From Fratercula arctica (Eukaryota; Chordata; Aves; Charadriiformes; Alcidae): DNA of 64,000 nt. The stretch is taken from positions 56,008,389-56,072,388 of the forward strand of contig CANTUZ010000005.1 of the NCBI GenBank assembly GCA_947846985.1, written 5' to 3'. The notes under the pieces were generated by a model. That model was given only the letters and a program-made list of their open reading frames with translations, had not been told where the DNA came from and made no database searches. A program made the position numbers and the translations under genes. Positions 1 to 13,280 of this stretch are shown piece by piece. Each line of letters starts with the position of its first letter. The stretch's first letter is position 1.

Positions 1-2699
1 AGAGCACAGAAGACTGCAACGCATCCAGTTTAAAGGAGTATTATCAAACTGAGTCGTCGTTTTTAACTGCCCTTCAGGGACGGTAGTGGAATCTCAGTCC
101 CTTTTTAAGGAATGGAAGTTCTGCCTGTAACAGTAACAGCAGAATAAATACTTCTAACTGTTTGACTTGGCGCTTTTTTTTAAAATTTTTATTTAATTAT
201 TACTACTGTTTTAAAGCCAGCCGCAGCACACAGGGTTAAAGATGTAAAATCTCTGCATGGTGCAATAAAACTGATACTGAAATAGTGTCCCCCTACTGTA
301 GGAGGAATCTGCAATCAGGACTTCCAAGCACATGCAAAAAATAACTCTTGGATCAGTCTTCTTGTCTTCCAGTAGACTTGGCAAGAAAGACAAGCCATAT
401 GTGAAGCCAGCCATATATCAGTTATGTGGTCTTAGATATTTGCAGTAAAACAAAGGACTTTGCTGTCAGCCCTCCTGATTTCATGAAGCCTTTACAGCTC
501 ACAGCAATGTCCCTTTATCAAAAGCCACAAAGTTATCCTTAGACATGTGCATTTCTTAGGGAAAATATTCTCTGAAATAGCTATTTATGATTAAATCCAT
601 CAGGGAAGGGGGAAGACATGAAAGGACCTAATACAGTCAGTTTCAGCCATGCTGAATGCATCTAGATGTAACAAGTGGGTGTAAAAACAATTAAAAAGAA
701 AAGAAGCAAGACTGGGGGGCTGGGGGAGGGTGGAGGAATTAAAGTACACATACACGAGACATTAAGATCAAAAAGAAAATCTTGGTGACAGTGATGTAGA
801 TGCCCTGGTAAATTAAGTGGAACTAAGACTTCACCCCCGAGTTCTTCCTGGCCATTTATTTAGACATTATTAGCTGGCAGTTTCATATCGGCATCGCGTT
901 AGGAGTGGGTTCAAAGAAAGAATTTTATAACAGTGCCTTTCCCAGCTAATGCTGGGTGGACAGCCTGCAAGCAAGGAACCAAAAGGAAGGCTGGGGAACG
1001 GTTCAGGGTGAGCCACGAAGTGGGATCAGGAGCTAACGAATAGCTGACACCCCGGACTTGCAAAACCACGTGGATGTGAATGGCCCTACGCGTGTGATTG
1101 CTCACACATGTGACGTTCAGCGTGCGCTCAAGCTCAGCATAAGAACTAGTAGTTTTATTTGATGTAGTGGTAAAAGGAGTCAGGGAAAAGGATTTAAAAA
1201 GTGAAGTGAGGTGATTACAGCGGTGTTTTTCTGAACTTGCCTTACAGAAAAGGCTTAAGAGAATGGAATTGTTGCAAAGCTGACAGGGTTTATTTTAGAA
1301 CAGCAGTAATGGCTTTGGCAAACAGTTTGTGTGAATTTCAAGACTATAATAGCAAATGCTGATTTTTTAATCAAGTATTATTAACTATTACATTATAAGC
1401 AACAGTAAACCCCCAATGGACAGATTAGCGTTTCTGTTCACTTTGAAATACTTTTTTATAGCATTCTTTTTGGGCAGACTCTGAGTTTTTAAAGTATTTG
1501 AGCTTTCTAGGTCCAATTTGGTGAGGCTGTTGAGCTAACTTTAAATACGTGATTTGTCTTATTGGAATTAGTGGCTTACAATCATGTGTGTGCCTAAGGA
1601 CCCTGTCATGTCATCCAGGTTGTCCATTTTTTTTTCCTTTAAAAAAATTAAGAAGAAAAAACCCTAAAACTGACTCCCCTCCCACCTCTTTTTTTCAATC
1701 CCGCTATATCAAATATTTGCAAATAAACTTTGTAATCAGTTCATGGATTCAGATACCAGCGAAATATTTGCTTTAGAAGGAGTATCTCTTACTAATGTCC
1801 TGCTCAATATCATGCTGGTTTTGTGGACTCGGTACGTAAAGCCTAAGGGCTCTTATTCAGGGAATCTGCCACAGCGAAGTTTATAATTTATAACTCCAGA
1901 CAGGGCAACAAATTCTATCATACAAATATTTGAAGCTATCACAAGGAGGGGAATTCTTTAAAACAATCCTTCACTCAGAAAGTTGCACTTGCAGCTCATT
2001 TCGGTTACTTTTCATTATTTCACCACAGGGAATAGTTTCAAGAAATGATTATACTAACGGTCATATTAAAAATGAGCCTTAGAACTCCACCCCCACCCCA
2101 ATAAATATCATTTAACATTCATTGTTGTGGAAATATGTAACAGACAAGTCAAGAGGGTTTTTCTTCTTTTTCCTTCTCACAAAGGCATGAAAATATTAGC
2201 AAATGCTCAGATCTCCACTACTCAAAATATTATGGGTCAGATCCAAGCAGAGTGGAGAGGTCAGTGCTCCATCAGCGCAGCTTTATATCATTATGGGCTT
2301 TAGGGCATAATAGCCTGTGAGGAAGCTTGGTTAAAAGATGGGAAGGAAACCTGAAAAAGGTTAATTATGGCAGGCACAGCACTTGACAGTTTCTTTTCAA
2401 TCTGATTCAGCTCAGCTGTGAATGCCGTTGTGTCCTCAGCACAAAGATCCTGCTCTCTGCCACGCTACTTTCTGTCACCCCAAGGCTGTGGCGTGGTTCG
2501 CCCAGAAGAATGGATCCCGAACCCAAATGCCATGTGTGTTCCAAAGGGTGCACCTGCTTTGCTGTGGATCTGGTGCTTACGAGCTCACTGTCTGAAACCT
2601 TAACACCCCGAAACTTGTTTTGACAGTTTGGGTTATGTTCGTTAAGGAGTCCAAGGGCTGAATATTTCTTGGGGGAGCGCGGAGGAGAGGGGAAGAAGC
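1..2699. other. AT-rich non-coding stretch
   Basis: No coding exon, RNA gene or recognised repeat is seen. Short open frames occur on both strands, for example a minus-strand frame at 2407-2754 overlapping plus-strand frames. They share no recognisable protein motif and shadow each other. A G-run cluster at 714-736 is noted separately. The sequence appears single-copy by eye. Confidence 0.6.
714..736 (+). other. G-run cluster (weak G-quadruplex candidate)
   Basis: Runs of six, five and three G followed by two GG pairs occur within 23 bases. This is enough for a two-quartet G-quadruplex on the plus strand, but there are not four separate GGG runs. Nothing around it suggests a promoter. Confidence 0.35.
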
Positions 2700-3235
2700 A
2701 CAAACAAAACAAAAACTTAAGCCTGTGACTAATTGGCTGAAAGGATGCGAGCAATTCGGCTCCACTTAATTGAATGTGGACTCAAATTAAAAAGAAAGAG
2801 TAATTGCCTTCAAAACTTTGCATTGCAGATTGCTGGCCTCTTCTATACATTAAGTGAAAGCCTTCGAGCACATGTGTCAGTAATGTTGCTGACAGGAACC
2901 CAAATATCCTGTTATATGCATCTGCATTCAGAGGACTTCATTCTAGAAGGGATTAGTCTGCATTATATTGATGGTTTTATTTACAAGACAAATTTTCATG
3001 AAAAAAAGTATCCTGATTTTGGCTGGAAATTTCGAATCATGACCATGCCTTCTAAGTGCTGGCTGCTTTCCAAACACTTCCTGATCAGAAGACCTGAAAA
3101 TAGTACTTTATTTTTCAATGTAAAAATAAACCATTTTTGCATTGGGAGCCAAGTCTGTATATTTTTACACAAATTTTCCATTGATTTTAAAGACGGCTTC
3201 AGTGGAGAAAAGCCTTACCTGAGTCAAACATGAAT
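2700..3235. other. Candidate conserved non-coding block with long stop-free frame
   Basis: A plus-strand frame (2733-3233, 166 codons) is stop-free in strongly AT-rich DNA, which is longer than most chance frames here. The translation has no recognisable domain, signal peptide or family motif, and a minus-strand frame overlaps it. The block carries several homeodomain-type cores (TAATTG, TTAATTGA, ATTAG), as many vertebrate developmental enhancers do. I favour non-coding regulatory or chance sequence over a gene. Cross-species conservation was not testable here. Confidence 0.25.
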
Positions 3236-6200
3236 AACCAAGGAGTAGAGAGTCAAGCAATTCACCCATGAAAGTACAGAGCTCGGTTCTGAGGCTTTTT
3301 TTTTAAATAAAACCCATGAATTAAATTGTTTTGTCTGCACACTGACATTGCCATTTATTCTTTATATCAAAGCAGCATCCACAACTTCTAGACCTATTGT
3401 GCTATGCACAAAAACACAGAACAAAAGAAATGTCCTACCTCTCAAAATACTTCGCTGCAAGAGCAACAAAGACCCTTTGTTTGCTATTTAAGCAAGATTG
3501 GTGGACATCATCTCGAAGCAGAAGCTCTGAGAATCAGCCTTTTCCATCCTCTTCCAAACATGCATATGCACATTTTTCACACGAGTCTGCTACAGTAAAA
3601 GGACCCCTAAAGAAAAGAATGGAGCAGAGCAAAAGGAAAATATTACTTTATATTAATAACAAATGGAGAGCACAATGCATTCCACATACAAAGGTTACCC
3701 ATTTATGGAGCTGGAAGCCAAGGGCATTTTAAAACTTAAAGATCCCTTAAATAAACATATTGGTTTAAGTAGGAAGCGAATATTCTTAGCTCAGCAGGTA
3801 GTTGGTATCTAAATCACATTCAGACTTCACATAAATACACATGTCAAAGCATTTATCTAGTAATAAAAAAAACAACTCTTAAGGAATGCAGTTCAGATAG
3901 GGAAGTGTCAGTTATTTTGCACATTTCCTATTTCCAGCTCATTAGTTTCAGCTTTTGACAGGGGTGGAGCTGAAAGAGGGGGTCAGAAATCCTGTGGAGG
4001 TTTTTCTCTCCTCCCAATTTCACATGAATAAACAGAGGGAGGGAGTCCCCTGCCTGTCTGCCAGGCTCTTATCTATCATATTTAGATGCTAGATGCTGTC
4101 AGATATTAGATAGCGATGCCTGTAGGTATTGCCAGTTACTGGGAAATTAAACCTGAAATAGAAGATACTCCTTTCCTTTCCCAAACTGGCTTTGCTTTAG
4201 GAGCAGGTTTGGACATCCTTCAAAAAATGTTGATGTCCAGACAAAGGTGACAGGATTGTATTTCTGTCATTCATTACTTCCACCTGATTTCCCCCCACCC
4301 CCCCTCACTCTGACCATGGTCTCTTAGCAGCACCCCATCTGCATCTTTTCTTTCTCCTACATTCTTACATTCCTCTCAAATTCAGATCCTCCCACTCCAG
4401 AAGTGGTAGGTTTAAACTTAACACTGCTGATTTTTATTTAAACGCCCATCACGCAGGAAACCTCCGTGAGTATTAGAAATTCTTAGAAATTCTGTGTTTT
4501 CAAGATTAGAGCCAACAAAAAATAGCCAATTTTCTTTGATTTCCCCCTAAAATATTTCAGAAAATGAAGATGTTCCTCTAAGATATTCCTGTAGGAGGAA
4601 TTTCTACCTAATTCTAATTCTTGGAAAATGTCCCTATGATCACTAACAATCAAGTTAGCAATTACCACCCTTGCGCTAGAAGTTACACCCCTGTGAACTG
4701 AGATACGATAACCACCTGGGCAGGCTTCTCCCTCCCAGCAGCAAAGCAAACCCAGCCATCATAAATTGGGAAATGAGAGCCTGTGTGCAGTCAGGTACTG
4801 CGTGTCAGCTCCAGGTTGGTAACTTCCATCTGATGGAAGGTACCTCCTTGAGACGCTCTGGCTGGCATTGCCCCAGCACACAGCCTAAGCACCCTGGAGT
4901 AGTGCTTTAAGTGATGATCCTTCCCACCTGACTTCTTTTTTTCCTAATCTTACGTGCGTAGGCGCTGTCTTGGTTTGGTTTTGGTAGAATCCATTAAAAA
5001 GACCACAAACTAAACGAAAATACATGTGCATGTCTTCGTGTCGGTGTGCATGTGTATGCAGCTGTGTGGTTTACAGAGGGTAAAGGCAAAAATATGGCAC
5101 GGCCCTTTGAATTAGAGAGGTCTCAAACGGTATTTTGCATGTGTGGGATCTTCCACACATTTGGATCATCCTTTGAAAAAAAACCGTGTGAACTTTGAGG
5201 TGCTTTTAGTGCACTATGTATGAAATACTACAGCAAAATGTCTGGCTGTGATTTGATGATCGAGTGGAGTTTCAGTTCGGCTCCTATCACCTCCCAGGCT
5301 TTTGCTCACATGATTCCACTCCTAAAGTCTCTGTGTTTTTGACAGGAAGGAGAATTATGACTTCTTTTAAAACTCATCTCCAGAAAGAGATATAGGTGGA
5401 ACAAATGACCCGTGACACTTAATCACTACTCGGTAGGATGGGACTTCGGTCTGCATTAAGTTGTAAGCTAGCTGCACTAACAAAGGTCACAACTTTTGGG
5501 CTCAAATCTCAAATTTGTTGTGTGGCACCATCATAAAAGTGGTGCAACTTCCTCCCAGGCTTCTGAGCAATTACTAAATATGGCAGCAGTGGAGATTTGG
5601 AGATGCTGTATGACTTTTCTCTTTCACACAGCCAGGAGATCAGTAGTCTACTCATTGTGGCCGGTGAAGTATTTCAGTCTGCGTGATTGCAGAAACAGAC
5701 CCAAAAGTACATTTATCCTTAAGAAATAAAAATTTTTGTGATATAAGTTTATCTTTATTTGAGAGTAAAGCATAGACAGATGCTCATAAGTCATACAAGA
5801 TCATCATTAAAAAAAAAAAGCAAACAAGTACCCCGCTTATTAAATGAAGACAAAACACTAAAGCAAAGTTGGACACAAAAATTACTTGGTGCCTTCCTTG
5901 TCTTGAGTTTTCAACTGTCCTGTGCAGATTGTGAAGCTAACAGTAGCTAATAGGAGAGTAAGTGATCCAAACATGAAAAACATTTAGTTTGGAGCCCATC
6001 AGATGTTAAGATGGGCCATGTCTCACAGGTGTTGTGGAGAGTGAACTCGGTGGAGAAGATGCTGACCTAACAGTAACAGAAATAGATAATCCTGCCACTG
6101 TGGTTAATTTTTCACAAATTCCCAGTCGGTTGCTTGATATGCAACTCCAAAAAGTTACTGGTTTTCCCCATTTTTTTTTCTTTTCTGTCAGCCAATAAAG

Positions 6201-7275
6201 TGAAACTGTAACATCAGTGTTGTTTGAAAACATATTTATGTTTGTTTTCCCTATAAAAGGAGATAATAATGTTATGTTCCAATAATATTAAGTTGCAATG
6301 TTATTTGCAAGATTGCAGAGCTTTTAATTTTCTGATTATTTCCACAGTGGGAGTTTCAGCTCAATTTCTACCAAGACACTTCTATCTGTTTCGGTTATTT
6401 TTTTATTACAGCTAGAAGCAACAATAATTGCCTTTAGTGTATGAAAACACGACTGAGGAGACAATTGTTGTCCCCGAAGACCAAAATCATCAGCATACAT
6501 TTTTGATGTAAAATTTTTGTAAATTAATTGCAAGGTCCTATAAATATTATATTTGCTAAAATTGTGTTGTCTGCTGTCTTCAAAGAAACAATTCTTTTTT
6601 TTTTTTTAAAAAAAAAACCCTATGCTTTATACACAGTACATTTCCTGAGGCAGAAAACAAAAACATGGAACAAAATATTAGCCTTCTACTTCTGTAATTT
6701 TACATTCTACTACTCTTCTTTCCCAACTCTGGGGTTTCTTTTTAATATAATTCTGGAAGGATACAGAAAAAAAAAAATCAATAAAACTCTCAATAATCAA
6801 GCCCAATTTTCAGTTTTTCACTATTCAGCTGATCAAAAAATTAAATATGCATCCCAAGTGATAAGGCAGTGCTTTTACATTTGATTTTGTCACAAACCAA
6901 GAAAAAAATTCAAAATGTCTGACATTTTCTGCAATATTTTTTTCCACAATTTCTATTCAGAAATGATAAAATAAAGCTTTTTAGATTAAAACCTTCTAAA
7001 GAAAACATTTCAACTTGAAGTTCTCCAATCCACAGTTATATCTTGGAAAAAATTATCTGTCAAGACTTCTAAAGGATTTCTCCTTTACAGCCCCCATAGA
7101 GGAACCTGACAGACTGCCCAGGACCTGGAACTATGGTCGTCAAAAGTCTCTGAAATAACTTGGGTAGATGCCAAGATTAATAAGCCTAATTAAAATTACA
7201 CTACTTTGTTTCCATCTTTCCTGGTGGAAAAATAAACCACAGTCAGCTTTTAACTGTGAAAAAAAAAAGCAACCC
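3236..7275. other. AT-rich non-coding stretch
   Basis: I see no gene or confident repeat in this stretch. It contains a C-rich run near 4291-4306, short A and T homopolymers, and scattered short frames with no recognisable product. Frames such as 3397-3732 (plus) and 6528-6884 (plus) are low-complexity K/F-rich readings of AT-rich DNA. Confidence 0.55.
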
Positions 7276-7301
7276 AAAAAAAAAAAAAAAAAAAAAAAAA
7301 A
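7276..7301 (+). repeat. Poly(A) tract, 26 bp
   Basis: An uninterrupted run of A, preceded by a shorter A run at 7260-7268. It shows no target-site duplication or retroposed body that would make it a clear retrotransposon tail. Confidence 0.9.
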
Positions 7302-9084
7302 GCCCATCAACTGGATTTTGATTTTTAAAAAAATAATCTTTGACCGGACTCTAACATCTTTTTGTTATTTCTCAGTCTGGTGTGTCCTGTGTGACCCAGA
7401 TGTACACAAATTTCACATGACAAAACACTCAGGGCACCCAGATTATGTCCTTTTTCCTATTGCTGCATTTGACGGCAGGACCCACAAAAAAATGTGGACA
7501 AATAAGCCTTTTTTGGAAGGAGATGGGCAGTGTTACAGCTAACATCAAGAACAGTGATTAGTTCCAATAGATATTTCAGCAGATTTACTCCAGTCAGAAT
7601 GGTGGTCCTTACTTTTGAGCAGGCAGCACCTTGCACTTATATCAACTAGTGTTATCAAATTTGCTCCTAGAAAAACGGTAGAAAACATAGGAAAAATCAT
7701 TACTCAGAAATCATGCCTTCATAAGAAGATCTGATCTCCAGAGAGGATCAGGGACCAGATTGCACAAACAACTAGAAGTGTCTGAGGATATAACTTGATA
7801 CGTCCTTGACAACTTCAGAAGAGGTCAGTCAGCCTGTGGTTATTTACTTATTTGTTTATTTTTAAAGCCACAGTACCAGAAGGTTCCTTTTTGAGCTAGT
7901 GATAGCAACACATTTTCTCACGTACCAGTGGAGACTGGTGTGGTAGAAGGGCTCCAGCTCACCCGCCAGCACCAGCGGGAAGATGGGTGTCCTCTGGGGC
8001 ATGGGAATTCATCTCCAAGTAATACAAATGAGTAACAGTGCTCTTCCCTGCCGTAATACCACTGCAATCAAGCTCTCAACATGATTTACAAACTCTATGG
8101 GCTTAACCAATAATATACTGATTAGCCAATAGCTATTGAATCATCTTTCACTTCAGAAAAGGATCATTGTATCCGACTTGGAAAATATCGTACCGCTGGC
8201 TCCCAACCACTGCCACTAAACAAAGCACAGTGCTGATAAATGCTGTATGGCATTTTAGCCCAAGAAGTTTATCGCTATATCTATAAAAATAATTAGGAAC
8301 AGGAATAATGATTGAATCCTGCATTATTGTGCATCATCTGCCTGCGTTCATATTTCAGCATTTAAACATGTTTCAGCACCTAGGAATAGGAAAGGGTTAA
8401 ACAAGAGCCGATTTCCTGTGCTCGATAACTTAATGAAAAACATTCAGGGTGCTTTTTAAGAGCAACAGACTTATACTGTTGGATGGTAATCTTTGGTATA
8501 TCTTTTTTTTTTTTTTTTTTTTTTTTTCCACAGGGAAAATATAGGCAAGACAGACTTTGCTATAGTTCTTCCTAATTGCTCTAATGCATTTCATTTTATT
8601 TTAGTGTTTTCAGTTTATAAAAACAGTTAGCATCGGTTTGTTTCCAGTTTTAATGGAGATAAACTCCTCCTTTTCCCTCTGAAAAACTTCACAATATGGT
8701 TGGAAATGTCAGCAATAATTAGACAAAATGCTTGTGAAAACATAAAATAGAAACAATACATCTTTTTGTAATGGAATCAGTTTGTCTGATTATCTCAAAC
8801 AATGTACATTTCCAACTGCCCAGGAGGGTCATTAGAGCTTATGAAAATCAAACTCTGTTTTTTCTGCTTCATACGTCGTGGACAACAATATTGTCTCCAG
8901 GATCATTATATATTGTCTGGCTTTATAAGTATATGTTAGACTTCCTTGAGCTACAGTGAACCTGGAGCATGAAATGCATTCAAAAATAAAAACAACAGGG
9001 AAAAAAAAAAACAACAACAACAAAAGAAAATCATGTTATTAACTAAATAACTGTTACATAGAAATTATAGAAGGAAAGATAACC
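7302..9084. other. Non-coding stretch with a poly(T) tract
   Basis: No coding or RNA gene is recognised. The only distinct structure is the poly(T) tract listed separately. A slightly GC-richer patch lies near 7940-8010, with no promoter-like organisation. Confidence 0.55.
8503..8527 (+). repeat. Poly(T) tract, 25 bp
   Basis: An uninterrupted run of T. It could be the reversed tail of a retroposed sequence, but the flank to its right does not resemble a known SINE or a processed transcript. Confidence 0.9.
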
Positions 9085-9450
9085 TCGCTGAACACAGTAC
9101 TCAAGGGACCTTGGTTTAATTCTGTCTTCAGTCACAGATTTCCAGTACAACCTCAGGAAAGTCATTTCTACCCTATGCACAATGAGGGCTATTTGTCCCT
9201 TAAAGAGATGGCTGTGACAGCGCTCCCTTCTGAGTTCCTGTCTAGGTGTGAAGTCTAATTCAGAAGTTTCTGTTATTCCTTTGAGATACACTCAGAGAAT
9301 AGACACGAGTATCACTTCTGCCTTTTTTCCCATTTGTAGAAATGGGGCTAATATTCCCCTACCCTCACTGGAGAGCTTATGGATGCAATCCATTAGTGTG
9401 TGAGAGGCATTCAGATACCATGATGACAAGGGCCATTTAGCGAGTAAATA
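9085..9450 (+). mobile_element. Fossil CORE-SINE / MIR-like element
   Basis: The left part (about 9098-9160) resembles the tRNA-derived and CORE region of amniote MIR/CORE-SINEs: the ACCTTGG...TTTAATTCTG segment, then a 'cagtcacagattt' block and 'ctcaggaaagtca'. The right part (about 9315-9440) has the 'tttgtagaaatggggctaatattcc' type block followed by a 'gaggcattcagatacc' type block, both familiar from old reptile and bird copies. About 110 bases between the two do not match and may be an insertion or decay. The element is non-autonomous and would have been mobilised by an L2-type LINE. Family assignment is from memory of the consensus. Confidence 0.6.
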
Positions 9451-11390
9451 TCTGGAGGGAGCGGGAGGAATTCAGCTACAGTTACCACTTTACATCAAAA
9501 ATAGTTTAGTGCAAAAAGACAAACAGAGGAAGTCTGATAAGTTTATCATATGATCAATTATTATCCTGCCCTCTAGGAAGCTGGAAAGCTGTTTCAAAAA
9601 TGACGTTTCCACCTGTTTAGCTTGCTTTTCTGTAAGTGTTGTAATATGTTTGCTCTGCCCTGTGGTTTGAGCTCCTTGCTCTTCCTCAGTGATCATGGGT
9701 TTTCAGTCTTCCCTTGCGTCTTTCAGATTCAGCGTCAATGTCACCCAGCAGGACGGAGCTCTAGGAACGCTGCTGCTTCATTTTGAACAGGGCCCCGTTC
9801 TATCAGCTGCCAAAGTGCCCAAGGAAAGATTCAAACTTAGACCAAAAGTGTAACAACACGCAACAATTGCATTAAAAATGATATGTTCTGAACCTTTTAC
9901 AAATATAAAAATCTGTTGAAGATCCTAAGCTGTGTCTGGAAAATGTGGTTAAAAAAAGCAAATGCATTTCAAAAGTAATCTGCTATAACCAAAGCAGGTA
10001 TTTCTCTTCTGTAGTACGAGTACACATATGCTCTTGTTAATACAAGCAAATGCTTACCAATAATGAACTCTCTGTATTGGTTGCAATGTTCTAGCCCAAA
10101 GTAGACACGATGCTAAAAGCTATTTTTAGAACATATGAAGGAATTAATAAATAAAATCCTTCTGCTCCTCCAAATTTGCAAAGAAGCGATTCCTTTCAGC
10201 CAAGCCTTCGGTATAATCTACTGGAGCACGTTTTCACTGCCGGTGAATCTGGCATATTTTCGCTGGCTCTCCACGTGTTCTAACACTACTGTTAGACGTA
10301 CCCTACCAGGGTAGGTTTATTTGAAGGAGGAGGAGGAGGGCTAAGGGACCCAGGTCTCTCCACCCTGCTCACACTGCCTAATACGTAAACCTCCCATGGC
10401 ATGGCAGGAGAGAGAAGTTGTCCAACCTCCCAGGCGCAATATGGTGGGATTTTCTCCGCAATAAAACCCTAAGAGCTCCATTATCAATCTCAGGCAAGGG
10501 TTTTGTTCTTAATTAGCAGAAATGAAAGCAAAGAAACAGTATCAACATGTTTTGGGTTGGGTTGGGTTGGTTTGTTTCTTTTGCATGTTGTTTTGCTCCT
10601 CCAGAAGTCGCTGTACACTACATTCTAGTCCAGTAATTCCTCAGCCAGCAACACAGCTCAGGCAAGGTCACAGGCCCAAACTTTATTCCACCTCTGTGCT
10701 CATATATTTCTTGACCACTGAAATGTGAACTAATTGCCAGAATAAGCACAGATTTTGCAGACTGGAACAGCACGGAAGGAGTCACGCTTCTCTCCCTTGT
10801 GTCTCCTACAGCACGGCACAGCACAGAAAGGAAAGCCCAGGGAAAACCAAACCAGGCTGAGACCCCAAGGTCCTGTAGAAAACATTTGCAGATTTCATCA
10901 TCGAAATGAAGATTTGAGAAATCACCAATCAACAGCTCAAATCCACCAGAAGCAGAAGGCCAAATCTGGGCCAACACGCAGATTCACACATGAGGTTTCA
11001 CATGGTAAATAGCCAACGTTCACAAAGGCGCACAAGAGAAATGGTTGGAAGAAACATCAGCTGGGACGGCAGGCTGGTTGTCTTAGCTCTCCAGGGCAGA
11101 CTGAAACAATAACAAGTGACACAGAGGAATGGGAGATGAATTTCTATCTTGTGTACCGGTACTGCAGTGGGAAGGACACTTTACAGTCTCCTGACAAGCC
11201 GGTTGTCTTCATGCTACCGACTGAAATCTGATTGTGTCAGGATTTGATCACAGGTCCACATTCTCTGCCATAAACACCAGCCTGCCCCAGTTCACCAGCT
11301 CACCACTCTGCATTCTTTATTCTTTGAGAGACAGAGCCTCAAGAAGCTCAACTGTAGGATTTTCCCATCAGCCTCATTTTTTTCCATGTC
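9451..11390. other. Non-coding stretch
   Basis: No gene or confident repeat is seen. It includes a GGA-rich run at 10325-10340 and a short GGGTT-type run at 10554-10570. A minus-strand frame at 10618-10977 and plus-strand frames at 10522-10728 and 10755-11012 overlap and have no recognisable product. Confidence 0.55.
10554..10570 (+). repeat. Short GGGTT repeat
   Basis: Three GGGTT units followed by GG. It could form a small G-quadruplex. The unit is not the vertebrate telomere hexamer, so this is not an interstitial telomeric site. Confidence 0.5.
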
Positions 11391-11446
11391 ATAGAATCAC
11401 AGAATCATAGAATCATTTGGGTTGGAAAAGACCTTTAAGATGATCA
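11391..11446 (-). mobile_element. CR1 3'-end fragment (about 56 bp)
   Basis: Read on the minus strand, this has the extreme 3' end of an avian CR1: the sequence for 'AAGGTCTTTTCCAACCCAAA', followed by repeated ATTCTATGATTC-like terminal units. Only the last few tens of bases remain, typical of severe 5' truncation during target-primed reverse transcription. No ORF2 sequence is present. Confidence 0.85.
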
Positions 11447-12950
11447 CGTATTCATTTCTGATATTTTCCCACTTGTGTTATTTGCTTGATGAATCTGCTC
11501 CATTCATGGAGTTCAATAAATGGTGTTTGCCATCAGAACAATTTGATTCTAGTTCTAATTATAGCAACAAGCTGCTTTCTTGAAACATATTATGGGTGTT
11601 TCATTTATTTTAGATTGTTATATTCCATATTAATTACAGAAACAGTTGATCTTCTCTGAGAAGCCAGCAGCTGCAAATTCCCTCCTTTTTAAAATGTCTC
11701 ATTTTAATAGGTGAAACATCAGGTAAAAATCAAATCGAGATGTAATATAATTCTCCAGAAGAAGATATGTAAGTTACAACACATTGCCTCCAGATTCCAT
11801 AGGGTTACACTATTCAGATGTACTCAACCGTATCCCTTAGTATAGATCATAGCAAGCCGCATGCTGCACAGCTCAATTGCAAACACAAAGCCCCTAAATA
11901 AATCACACAGCAATGGCAACATTACTAATAGGACTATCAGAATCAAAGGAAGCAGGGTGATGCATCTGAGAAGAGCCTACATCATTATCCTGCATGATTT
12001 GTTTATGGTGTTGTTGGAGAGATTGTTTCTCCCCCATCATTTCCCTAGTCCCTCTGGATTAAGAATGGGAACAAAAAGAGGCACAAAACTCCAGGAGCAG
12101 CCTGTACGCTATAGTCCTACAATCATAAGGACCGGTGGTCTGGTACTTATTGCAAGCCATTTTACTAAACTCACTCACTCATCATCCTTACTCTGCCACA
12201 ATTCAACATTTGAACTTCGGTCTGTTTTCTGCCGTCAGGTATTTCTGGGCAATGTTCACAGCAATCCCTGAATGGCGCATAGCACAACACACTGAGCGGT
12301 TACTAAGACTGCTGACACTAGCATCATGCTTTTGGCCATCCTTACTCAAAAACCTCTGCCTTTTTAAAGCAGTGATAGAAAATTACTCCTATTTATAAAA
12401 TGCACAGTAGTGAGAGTTTCCAATGGGAGGATGGGGTTTTCCTCCCCACTAGAACAGTTGTTAAGAACCAGAGAGGAAAAATTTATGTTGGAGGTGAAAA
12501 ATATACTACCAGCAATGGTAAGTTCCTTAGTATTTCTATCATATTCAAGACTGGTTTGGATAAAACATAAGGATTTCATTCATTCATTCGTTCGTTCATT
12601 CATTTATTTATTTAGAAAGAGCTCTCTAAGGATGGGAGATAAGTTGTATGAGTTTGTGGATCTCTTCTGCCCTAAATCACTGACATTGTGTTAAATCCTT
12701 TCCACCATAAGGTAGTTGTGCCCCATTTACACTGTTTAAGCATGGAGTTACCTCTTTGCAGTGATTAGGATTTGGCCAAACATAAACGTGCTTGGAAGAC
12801 CAAGACTCAGTTTCTCAAATATAGTATTGACTGCTGGTAAAATCTCTTTTTTCTTTAAATGGTATGAATAAAAGCTAGATAACATTGTGATACTTTTGAA
12901 TAGGAGTTTTCAAAATCCCTTAATTGATCCTATTAGACAAACAAGATGGT
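11447..12950. other. Non-coding stretch
   Basis: No gene or repeat family is recognised. The plus-strand frame at 11861-12271 (136 codons) has no recognisable domain and overlaps another plus-strand frame. A small CATT/TTCG tandem run lies at about 12576-12612. Confidence 0.55.
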
Positions 12951-13025
12951 AAAAAAAGAAAAGAAAAATAAAGAATGAAGAAAAAGAAAAGAAAGAGCTA
13001 ACAAGGAGACTGAAAAAGAAAAAAG

Positions 13026-13056
<31 letters not shown>

Positions 13057-13245
13057 GAAAAGAAAAGAAAAGAAAAGAAAAGAAAAGAAAAGAAAAGAGA
13101 AAAGAAAAGAGAAAAGAAAAGAAGAAAGAAAAGAAAAAAGAAAAGAAAAGAAAAGAAAAGAAAAGAAAAGAAAAGAAAAGAAAAGAAAAGAAAAGAAAAG
13201 AAAAGAAAAGAAAAGAAAAGAAAAGAAAAGAAAAGAAAAGAAAAG

Positions 13246-13277
<32 letters not shown>

Positions 13278-13280
13278 CAA
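12951..13280 (+). repeat. AAAAG polypurine microsatellite, about 330 bp
   Basis: An almost purely purine array dominated by AAAAG, with interruptions in the left half (AAAGAG, GAAG and AAAAAAG variants) and an essentially uninterrupted run from about 13141 to 13269. The opposite strand is pure TTTTC and yields long, meaningless FFSFL-type reading frames that should not be annotated as proteins. Long homopurine mirror-symmetric arrays can adopt intramolecular triplex (H-DNA) structures and are prone to length variation and assembly error. The interruption pattern suggests an older, degraded left part and a more recently expanded right part. Confidence 0.97.

Noticed and set aside
2225..2325. 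Possible old palindromic repeat beginning 'gggtcagatcc'
   Set aside because: Only the opening words resemble the reptile/bird repeat; no complementary arm follows.
5241..5320. C/D-box snoRNA-like start (TGATGA at about 5255)
   Set aside because: No properly spaced D box or terminal stem was found.
10554..10570. Interstitial telomeric repeat
   Set aside because: The unit is GGGTT, not TTAGGG, and only about three units are present.
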